From: JBBDWK01 sp040902885
GTDB lineage: Bacteria > Acidobacteriota > Terriglobia > Bryobacterales > Bryobacteraceae
Assembly: GCA_040902885.1 (NCBI GenBank)
Contig: JBBDWK010000094.1
Span: 17,047 to 81,046 of the forward strand
Length of the DNA stretch: 64,000 nt
Reading direction: 5' to 3'
In this document: piece after piece, positions 54,523-61,160 of the stretch
Position numbering within the stretch: the stretch's first letter is position 1
How the letters are laid out: each line of letters begins with the position of its first letter
Program-made: the position numbers and the translations under genes
Notes under the pieces: model-generated
Told to the model about the DNA's origin: nothing
What the model saw: the letters and a program-made list of their open reading frames with translations, nothing else
The model's database searches: none

Positions 54523-55874
54523 TGACGGGTGACATGGCCCAGCAAGTATTGCCCGATGCCGCCTCTCACGCCGTAGCCGAGCTTCGGCAAGCCGATATTG
54601 TCATCGGCATTCCGAGCTACAACAACGTAAAAACCATTGGCCACGTCGTGAGAGCGGCGCAAGGCGGCCTCGCCAAGTACTTCCCGCAATTCTCCTCGGT
54701 CATCGTCAATTCGGACGGCGGTTCGAGCGATGGAACGCGCGAAACCGTTCTTTCCTCGCAAATTGAAGACGCGCATCTGTTGATGCTCTCGACGCCGATG
54801 CTCCCCGTCCACCGGCTGTCGTTCCCCTACCACGGCATACCCGGCAAGGGAAGCGCGTTCCGGATGATTTTCGCCATCGCGCAGCAGCTCGGCGCTAAAG
54901 CCTGTTGCGTGGTGGACTCCGATCTGCGCTCCATCACCCCCGAATGGATCGACCTGCTGCTGCGGCCCGTGCTGTACACGGGCTACGACTTCGTGGCGCC
55001 ATACTATTACCGCCACAAGTACGACGGCACCATCACCAACAGCATTGTGTACCCGATGACCCGGTCGCTTTACGGGCTGCGCGTGCGCCAGCCCATCGGC
55101 GGCGATTTCGGGATGTCGGGGGCCCTCGTCGCGCGCTACCTCCAGCGCAACGACTGGGAGACCGACGTCGCGCGCTACGGCATCGATATCTGGATGACCT
55201 CCATCGCCATCGCCGAAGGGTTCCGCGTCTGCCAAAGCTTCCTGGGAGCGAAGCTGCACGACGCCAAAGACCCCGGCGCGGATTTGAGCGCGATGCTGCA
55301 CCAGGTGGTAGGCAGCGTCTACCAGCTCATGGGCGAGTACGAGCCGGTATGGCGGAGCCGGTCCGGCAGCAGTCCGGTGGATCTCTTCGGATTCCGCTTC
55401 GACGTGGGATTGAGCCCGATTGAAGTGAACCTGGACCGGATGCTGAATACCTTCCGGCGCGGCTGTCATGAACTGGCGGAAATCTGGTCGCTGGCGCTGC
55501 TGCCGGAAAATTTGGAAGCCATACAACGGCTGGCTCGGGAACTGGAGAGCGGGGCGAAGAACTTTAATATCCCGGATGCCCTTTGGGCGCGCATCGTCGC
55601 CGATTTCGCCTGCGCGTACCGGCACACCCCCATTGAGCGGGGACATCTGCTCCGGTCGCTGACCCCCTTGTATATTGGCCGCGTAGCGTCGTTCGTAATT
55701 GAAACCGAGACGTCGGTGTCCTCCCAGGTGGAAGAGAAGATCGAGGATCTCTGCAAAGCCTTCGAGGACGCCAAACCGTACCTCATCTCTCGCTGGAAGA
55801 ATGAGGCCGTGAATTTGGAGCAAGGAGTGCCCTCCACGGAGAAAGCCCCGGAGCACGTAAAACTGGAGGCGTAA
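54522..55874 (+). CDS. Glycosyltransferase, GT-A fold (GT2/GT81-like), osmolyte cluster
   Basis: 450 residues. The N-terminal half has IVIGIPSYNNVKTIGHVVRA, VIVNSDGGSSDGT, GIPGKGSAFRMIFA and the metal motif CVVDSDLRSITPEW, then RQPIGGDFGMSGALVARYL and YGIDIWMTS. These match family 2/81 enzymes that transfer sugar to small acceptors, including mannosylglycerate and mannosylglucosylglycerate synthases. The C-terminal about 190 residues are helical. Start ATG shares one base with the previous gene's stop. I infer it extends or modifies the glucosylglycerate product; the actual acceptor is untested. Confidence 0.75.
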   Translation: MTGDMAQQVLPDAASHAVAELRQADIVIGIPSYNNVKTIGHVVRAAQGGLAKYFPQFSSVIVNSDGGSSDGTRETVLSSQIEDAHLLMLSTPMLPVHRLSFPYHGIPGKGSAFRMIFAIAQQLGAKACCVVDSDLRSITPEWIDLLLRPVLYTGYDFVAPYYYRHKYDGTITNSIVYPMTRSLYGLRVRQPIGGDFGMSGALVARYLQRNDWETDVARYGIDIWMTSIAIAEGFRVCQSFLGAKLHDAKDPGADLSAMLHQVVGSVYQLMGEYEPVWRSRSGSSPVDLFGFRFDVGLSPIEVNLDRMLNTFRRGCHELAEIWSLALLPENLEAIQRLARELESGAKNFNIPDALWARIVADFACAYRHTPIERGHLLRSLTPLYIGRVASFVIETETSVSSQVEEKIEDLCKAFEDAKPYLISRWKNEAVNLEQGVPSTEKAPEHVKLEA

Positions 55875-55881
55875 GAAAACA

Positions 55882-56586
55882 ATGATTCGAACACTACAGC
55901 AAATCCTGGAACGGGCGGTGGAACGCCTGGCCGATACGTCCATGACGTACCTGCCCCCGCTGCTCGCCGGCCTGGTAATTCTACTCGTCGCGTATCTGAT
56001 CGCTAGAATGGTGCGGTGGATGTTCAACCGGATGATCAAGGCGTCGGGCGTGGACCGATTCCTTCTGCAAAGCGGCATCTCATCCATGCTGGACCGCTCG
56101 GGCCGCCTGCACGCCGCGCAACTCGTCGCTCAGACGGCCTATTGGATGGTGATTCTGATTGGCGTGCTGACCGCGCTCAACGCCTTCAACACGGAGCTCA
56201 CCACGCGGATCATCTCGTCGGTCGTGCTGCTGCTGCCCAAACTGGTCACCGCGGCTCTCATCCTGGTGGCCGGCGTTTGGCTGGGCAAGTATCTCGGCCG
56301 CAGCATGCTGGTGTGGGCGCACAATGAAGAGATGCCCTGGCCGCGCAAACTCGCGGCAGTGGTGCGGACGGGCATTATCTTCGTGTCCATCGTGGTGGCG
56401 GCCGACCACCTCGACTTCGCGCGCGGCGTGTTCCTTGCGGCGTTCGTCCTGCTGATGGGCGGAGCGGTCGTATCGCTCAGCATCGCTCTCGGAATGAGCA
56501 CGCACTACGCGATTAAAAGGCGTCTCGAAGAAGAGCGTCCGCGGGCCGAAGAAATGGAAGAAAAGTCGCTTTGGAACCATTTGTAA
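55882..56586 (+). CDS. Mechanosensitive-channel-like membrane protein (TM_helix repeats)
   Basis: 234 residues with about five membrane segments: LPPLLAGLVILLVAYLIARM, LVAQTAYWMVILIGVLTAL, IISSVVLLLPKLVTAALILV, TGIIFVSIVVAADHL and GVFLAAFVLLMGGAVVSLSI. The LPKLVTAALILVAGVWLGKYLG segment matches the conserved TM_helix repeat (PF05552) of CmpX-like proteins related to MscS. The cytoplasmic MscS beta-domain is absent. It starts 7 bp after the second glycosyltransferase, so an osmolyte-release or membrane-tension role is a reasonable inference. Confidence 0.75.
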   Translation: MIRTLQQILERAVERLADTSMTYLPPLLAGLVILLVAYLIARMVRWMFNRMIKASGVDRFLLQSGISSMLDRSGRLHAAQLVAQTAYWMVILIGVLTALNAFNTELTTRIISSVVLLLPKLVTAALILVAGVWLGKYLGRSMLVWAHNEEMPWPRKLAAVVRTGIIFVSIVVAADHLDFARGVFLAAFVLLMGGAVVSLSIALGMSTHYAIKRRLEEERPRAEEMEEKSLWNHL

Positions 56587-56600
56587 GCTAAGCTGCGAAC

Positions 56601-57773
56601 ATGCATGTTGCGGCTTTGGCCGGTGTGTTCTGCATTGTGCTTCCGCTGCACGCTCAGGTTGCGGTCGGGCGGATCACCTCTCATCCCCCGCTCTCTCCAG
56701 TGGATCTGGCGAGCCTGGAGGCGAACCTACAAGCCAACCCCGAGGACATCGCCGCCCGCCTTCGGTTGCTGGTTCATTATCGCGATTTCGCGCCTGTTCC
56801 TCCCTACGACAACGCTGCCCGCCGGGCCGCCCGTCTGAGTCATGTTGTCTACCTCGTGGAGCACAATCCCAGCGCCGCGGACCTCGAACTGACGTATGTT
56901 TTCCGGGCGGGCGGTCCTTACGCCGATCCCAACGACCACGAGCTGGTGCGGGGTTACTGGCTGCGCGCGGTGGAGGCGAAGCCCGGCGATCTCCCCGTGT
57001 TGCTGCATGCGGTCCGGTTCCTCTTCGTTGAAAATAAGGACCAGGCCGAAGAACTGCTCAAGCGCGCCCTGGCCGTTGCGCCCAACGAACGTGCAATCGC
57101 CGCGAACCTCGGGTTCCTGTATGCGCTGGAGATCCTCGGGCTGGACAGTTTTAGAGGCATCGCCGCCCCATCCGAATCACCCGCCGCCCGCGCCGCGTTG
57201 GCGCAACGCGCACGAGGCGCACTCGAAGTTGCCTCGAACGCCGCTGTTCTCGCCGCCGCCGCCACAGCGATTCCGAACCTTGCAATGCGGGCGACCATGG
57301 GTCGTCCGGTCGACCCTGAGTTATTTCAGCTTTCCTCCAGACTGATGACCAGAGCCCGCGAGATGGAGCCGGCGGATGACGCGTTCCGCGGCCCGATGCC
57401 ATTGATCGAGTATTTCCAGGAGGCGACGAACGGCCGGCAGGAAGCGTCGCCACCGGAAGCCGTTGCAGCGCCGAGCGATCCATCTAGAGTCCGCATCGGC
57501 GCAGAGGTGCTGAAGGCGAAGCTGATCCGGCAAACGCAGCCGGTGTATCCCGAGCTAGCCAGGCAGGCCAGGCTTCAGGGCAATGTCCGGCTGGAAGCGG
57601 TAATCGGCCGCGATGGTTCGATTGCGTCTTTAACGCCCCTCAGCGGCCATCCTCTCCTGCTCCCCGCGGCTCTTGAGGCAGTGAAACAATGGTCATATCA
57701 GCCCACCTTTTTGAATGGCAACCCGGTTGAAGTCGTCACGGAAATTGTCGTTCCGTTCTCATTAGTGAGGTGA
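56601..57773 (+). CDS. Secreted protein with TPR-like region and C-terminal TonB domain
   Basis: 390 residues. The N-terminus (VAALAGVFCIVLPLHAQ) resembles a cleavable signal peptide rather than a TonB anchor. A middle region (about 35-270) is helical and TPR-like (ANLQANPEDIAARLRLLVHY, LLKRALAVAPNERAIAANLG). The last 90 residues form a TonB C-terminal domain (LIRQTQPVYPELARQARLQG, IGRDGSIASLTPLSGHPLL). If the signal is cleaved the protein cannot transmit force like classical TonB. Fourth gene of the osmolyte operon (14-bp gap); its 3' end overlaps the convergent phosphatase by 38 bp. Confidence 0.75.
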   Translation: MHVAALAGVFCIVLPLHAQVAVGRITSHPPLSPVDLASLEANLQANPEDIAARLRLLVHYRDFAPVPPYDNAARRAARLSHVVYLVEHNPSAADLELTYVFRAGGPYADPNDHELVRGYWLRAVEAKPGDLPVLLHAVRFLFVENKDQAEELLKRALAVAPNERAIAANLGFLYALEILGLDSFRGIAAPSESPAARAALAQRARGALEVASNAAVLAAAATAIPNLAMRATMGRPVDPELFQLSSRLMTRAREMEPADDAFRGPMPLIEYFQEATNGRQEASPPEAVAAPSDPSRVRIGAEVLKAKLIRQTQPVYPELARQARLQGNVRLEAVIGRDGSIASLTPLSGHPLLLPAALEAVKQWSYQPTFLNGNPVEVVTEIVVPFSLVR

Positions 57774-58545
57774 GTTCCGCGAGCAATTCCAAAACAGCTT
57801 CATTCCAGCCCGCCGGTCCCAGGCTGCGCGGCACGCGCGCTCCCGGCACGCTGGAACGCAGGCGCCGGTCCGACGCAGGGCAGATCAGAACCGGGAAATC
57901 CACCACGTGCAGGAAACTCACGTCGTTCCAGCCATCGCCCGCGCCAATGGTTCTCACCCCGCCGTATGTCCGCCGGTAATGCCCGGTGAGATATTTCACC
58001 GCGGCGGCCTTATCGTTGTTCCCCATGATGTGGTAGAACCTGCCGCCTCGCGTCCATAGCTTCCCGCGCGCTTCAATCGACTGTGTGAGCCGGTGCGGAT
58101 CGCCCTCGCCGCGCACCACGAACGGCTCGTCGTATTCGCGCTGTTTGGCCAGCCGCGCCTGGTCCAGCGGCAGATCGCAGGCGGCCGCCACCTCCTCCGT
58201 GGTCATCTCATGAAAGCCGCGCACAGCCACGCCGCTCTCCCTGCTCGCGAAGGCCAGCGCGCGAACCAGGGAAGCATAGTCGTCGCCGAACTGCGTAACT
58301 TCGGGAACCGCGACCGGAAAGTAGCCGCGTGGCACGATCGCCGCTCCGCCGTTCTCGACGATGTACGGATCGGCGTTGCCAAGCTTTTCGCGCCAGAATT
58401 CCACTTCCGCGCGGGTCTTGCTGGTCGTAAATACCAGGGGGATGCCCGCGTTCCGGATCTGTTCGAGCGCCTCGCCGGCCGCTTCCGACGCATAACTGCG
58501 ATGGTCGAGCAGCGTGCCGTCCAAATCCGTGAAAATAACCAGCAT
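57736..58545 (-). CDS. Mannosyl/glucosyl-3-phosphoglycerate phosphatase (HAD-IIB)
   Basis: 269 residues. HAD motif I is FTDLDGTLLD (nucleophile and acid Asp7, Asp9), motif II is VFTTSKT, motif III Lys is in NNDKAAAVKYL and motif IV is GAGDGWNDVSFL. The ENGGAAIVPRGYF segment and overall length match the mannosyl-3-phosphoglycerate phosphatase family (TIGR01486-like), which also includes glucosyl-3-phosphoglycerate phosphatases. It would remove phosphate from the product of the GT81 enzyme, yielding glucosylglycerate or mannosylglycerate. It faces the synthase operon tail to tail rather than being part of it. Confidence 0.85.
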   Translation of the reverse strand: MLVIFTDLDGTLLDHRSYASEAAGEALEQIRNAGIPLVFTTSKTRAEVEFWREKLGNADPYIVENGGAAIVPRGYFPVAVPEVTQFGDDYASLVRALAFASRESGVAVRGFHEMTTEEVAAACDLPLDQARLAKQREYDEPFVVRGEGDPHRLTQSIEARGKLWTRGGRFYHIMGNNDKAAAVKYLTGHYRRTYGGVRTIGAGDGWNDVSFLHVVDFPVLICPASDRRLRSSVPGARVPRSLGPAGWNEAVLELLAELTSLMRTERQFP

Positions 58546-58634
58546 CCATCAAAGCGTACAGCACTTCTCGTCCCGCCGCCTTCCGCCGCATCCTGTATTT
58601 TGAAGGCTGTTATGCATTACGCTTAAAGAAGAAT

Positions 58635-59981
58635 ATGAAGTTGCGCACATGGCCGATTCTGGCCGTTGCCTTCGGCAGCCTCATCGCGCTGATCGCCATT
58701 CTTGGCGGGAGCACGATGCGGCAAGCGGGAGAGGTTTACGGGGAAATTTCGACGCTGCACGACGACTACCGGCGGCGCGAGCGCATCCTCAACGAGGTTC
58801 GGTCGGAGATCCATCTCTCGGGAGTCCTGGTGCGGGATTACCTGCTCGATCCCTCGCATATCACCGGCGGGCTTTATAAGGAACAGTTGCTGGCCATACG
58901 ATCCTCGATGACGCGCGAGCTGGACGATCTGCGGAACCTCATCGCGCCGGAGGACCTTCCCAAGCTGGAGCGGTGGCATAAGGAGTTGGACAAGTACTGG
59001 GATTCCCTGGATCCGCTCTTCGAGTGGACGCCGCGCCAGCAGATGGCGCTGAGCCACCTCTTTCTGCGCAGGGTCGTTCTGCCACACCGAACCGCGGTGC
59101 TGGACGTCGCTCAAGAGTTTCAGGAGCTGAACAGGCTGAATCTGCAGCGCCAGCAGGAGAAGATCGATCAGATGCAACGCCAGGTGCCCAAGTACGTTAC
59201 CAGGATGCTGGCAATGACCATCGCGCTGGGCCTGGCGGTGGCAGGCATCAGCATCTTCCGGATCACTCGTCTCGAAGGAAGATCGGAAAGGGAGAAACGG
59301 CGGGCGGAGACTGCCGAAAGCGAGCTGCGCCGGCTCTCACAACAGCTTGTTCAGGCGCAGGAGGAGGAGCGGAAATCCATCTCGCGGGAGCTGCACGACC
59401 AGGTGGGCCAGCTGTTGACCGCTTTACGCATGGAGCTGAGCAACCTGGGCCAGCTCCGCGACGGCGCGAAGGAAGAGTTTGAGGTCATGCTGAAGGACAC
59501 CAAGCATCTCTCCGAGCAGGCTCTTCGCACCGTGCGCGATCTGGCCATGGGTCTGCGGCCATCCATGCTGGACGATCTCGGGCTGGGCGCGGCGCTACAG
59601 TGGCAGGCGCGCGAGTTCGGGAGGCGATGCGGCGTTCCCGTATCGGTGGACATTGAGGGCGTTATTGAAGGGCTGCCGGAAAACCATCGTACCTGCGTCT
59701 TTCGCGTTCTGCAGGAGGCCTTGACCAACTGCGCGCGGCATTCCAAGGCGAAGGACATCCGCATCACACTGCACGGCCATAACGATTGGCTCTTTATGAC
59801 CATCCAGGACAATGGCATCGGTTTCGATACCTCCCGGACGAAGCCGCGGGGACTGGGGTTGATCGGCATCGAGGAACGAGTGCGCGAGCTGGGCGGCGCG
59901 GTGCATATTTACTCGCAGGAGCAAAAGGGCGTCCTGCTGTCGGTCAGGATTCCCGTGGAAAGGGGCGCCGCCGTGGCATGA
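58635..59981 (+). CDS. NarL-type membrane sensor histidine kinase
   Basis: 448 residues. A transmembrane helix (about 7-25), a periplasmic four-helix-bundle-like domain of about 165 residues, and a second transmembrane helix (about 193-210) precede a coiled-coil linker (REKRRAETAESELRRLSQQL). The HisKA_3 motif places phospho-His254 in SRELHDQVGQLLTALRMEL, followed by the HATPase with QEALTNCARHSKA, DNGIGFD and GLGLIGIEERVRELGG. It is coupled by an ATGA overlap to the response-regulator gene. Signal unknown. Confidence 0.93.
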   Translation: MKLRTWPILAVAFGSLIALIAILGGSTMRQAGEVYGEISTLHDDYRRRERILNEVRSEIHLSGVLVRDYLLDPSHITGGLYKEQLLAIRSSMTRELDDLRNLIAPEDLPKLERWHKELDKYWDSLDPLFEWTPRQQMALSHLFLRRVVLPHRTAVLDVAQEFQELNRLNLQRQQEKIDQMQRQVPKYVTRMLAMTIALGLAVAGISIFRITRLEGRSEREKRRAETAESELRRLSQQLVQAQEEERKSISRELHDQVGQLLTALRMELSNLGQLRDGAKEEFEVMLKDTKHLSEQALRTVRDLAMGLRPSMLDDLGLGAALQWQAREFGRRCGVPVSVDIEGVIEGLPENHRTCVFRVLQEALTNCARHSKAKDIRITLHGHNDWLFMTIQDNGIGFDTSRTKPRGLGLIGIEERVRELGGAVHIYSQEQKGVLLSVRIPVERGAAVA

Positions 59982-60628
59982 GCGTCATCAAAATATTACT
60001 GGCCGACGATCACGGTGTGGTGCGCAAAGGCCTGCGGTTCCTTCTGGAGCGGCAGTCCAACATGGAGGTGGTGGGCGAAGCCTCGGACGGGCGGGAAGCG
60101 GTGCGTTTGTGCGAAGAGCTGAAGCCAACCGTGGTGGTGATGGACATCGCCATGCCGCACCTGAACGGCATTGAGGCCACGGCGCAGGTGGTGAAGCGCG
60201 ATCCCAAAATCGGCGTGATCATCTTAAGCATGCACTCCGACGAAACCTACCTCCTGCGGGCGCTCAGCAACGGCGCGAAGGGATATCTGTTGAAGGACTC
60301 GGCGGAGTCCGACCTGGTTCGCGCCGTGCAGGCCGTGGCGGAAGGCCGCCCATTTCTCAGCCCGGCCATCACGCAGACGGTTCTCGACGATTACATGCGC
60401 TACCTGCAGCAGAAGAATCTCACGGACTCATACGACCTTCTGACGGACCGGGAGAAAGAAGTGCTGCAACTGCTCGCCGAGGGCAAGTCCAACAAAGAAG
60501 TGGCGACGCTCTTGAATCTGAGCCCGTACACGGTGGAGACCCACCGCACGCGCATGATGCAGAAGCTCAATCTGCACAACACTGCCGAGATCGTGCTCTA
60601 CGCGGTGCGCAAGAAGATCATTTCCTGA
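59978..60628 (+). CDS. NarL/FixJ-family response regulator
   Basis: 216 residues from ATG 59978, inside the kinase's last codons (GCATGAGC). The receiver has LLADDHGVVRKGL, phosphoacceptor Asp56 in VVMDIAMPHLNG and Lys in YLLKDSA. The C-terminal LuxR-type helix-turn-helix is LTDREKEVLQLLAEGKSNKEVATLLNLSPYTVETHRTRMMQKLN. It is the partner of the preceding kinase. A 6-bp hairpin follows 13 bp after its stop. Confidence 0.95.
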   Translation: MSVIKILLADDHGVVRKGLRFLLERQSNMEVVGEASDGREAVRLCEELKPTVVVMDIAMPHLNGIEATAQVVKRDPKIGVIILSMHSDETYLLRALSNGAKGYLLKDSAESDLVRAVQAVAEGRPFLSPAITQTVLDDYMRYLQQKNLTDSYDLLTDREKEVLQLLAEGKSNKEVATLLNLSPYTVETHRTRMMQKLNLHNTAEIVLYAVRKKIIS

Positions 60629-60640
60629 GCCGAGGTACTG

Positions 60641-60655
60641 CTGCGGAGACCGCAG
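60641..60655. terminator. Short perfect hairpin between convergent genes
   Basis: CTGCGG-AGA-CCGCAG forms a perfect 6-bp stem between the stops of the response regulator and the GlcG-like gene. There is no T-run, so terminator function is uncertain. Confidence 0.35.
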
Positions 60656-60680
60656 AGGATAGCAGGAATATCGCCCGTTT

Positions 60681-61079
60681 CTATCGAAACGCCGCCGCGC
60701 CGGCCTCGGCCACGGCCTGGTCCTGCTTGCCGCTTCCCCCGCTGACCCCGATGCCGCCGACGACTTTCCCATTGCGCTTCAACGGAATTCCTCCGGCGAA
60801 TATCATGACCCGGCCGTTGTTGCTCGCGTGAATGCCGTAGAACTGTTTGCCCGGTTGGCTGTTGTCGGCAAGATCCTTCGTCTCGATATCGAAGGCCCTC
60901 GCGGTCCAGGCTTTTTTGATCGAAATGTCGACACTCCCAAGCCACGCGCCATCCATGCGGACATGCGCGATCAGGTTTCCGCCTTCATCGGCAACGGCGA
61001 TGTTCATGGGCTGCCCGATCGACGTTGCTTCCTTCTCGGCTGCTGCTATTACCCGTCTTGCATCCTCAAGTGTAATCAT
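60681..61079 (-). CDS. GlcG/HbpS-like heme-binding family protein
   Basis: 132 residues. ITLEDARRVIAAAEKEATSI, MNIAVADEGGNLIAHVRMDG, SIKKAWTARAF and AGGIPLKRNGKVVGGIGVSGGSGKQDQAVAEAG match the GlcG/HbpS/Cob(I)-adjacent family (PF03928). Some members bind heme; many have no known role. AGGAG precedes the ATG. It lies between a two-component system and a cation ATPase without obvious operon links; 82 bp separates it from the ATPase stop on the same strand. Confidence 0.85.
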   Translation of the reverse strand: MITLEDARRVIAAAEKEATSIGQPMNIAVADEGGNLIAHVRMDGAWLGSVDISIKKAWTARAFDIETKDLADNSQPGKQFYGIHASNNGRVMIFAGGIPLKRNGKVVGGIGVSGGSGKQDQAVAEAGAAAFR

Positions 61080-61160
61080 CTGCTCTCCTAGAAATTACTC
61101 TGTTGCTACCGCAAACTATATAGGAACGCAGCGATGTCTCGTGCGTCCGTCCTGTTCGCG

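Noticed and set aside
55882..56586. Complete MscS channel
   Set aside because: The pore-lining helix with the usual Gly/Ala pattern and the cytoplasmic beta-domain are missing; only TM_helix-type segments are seen.
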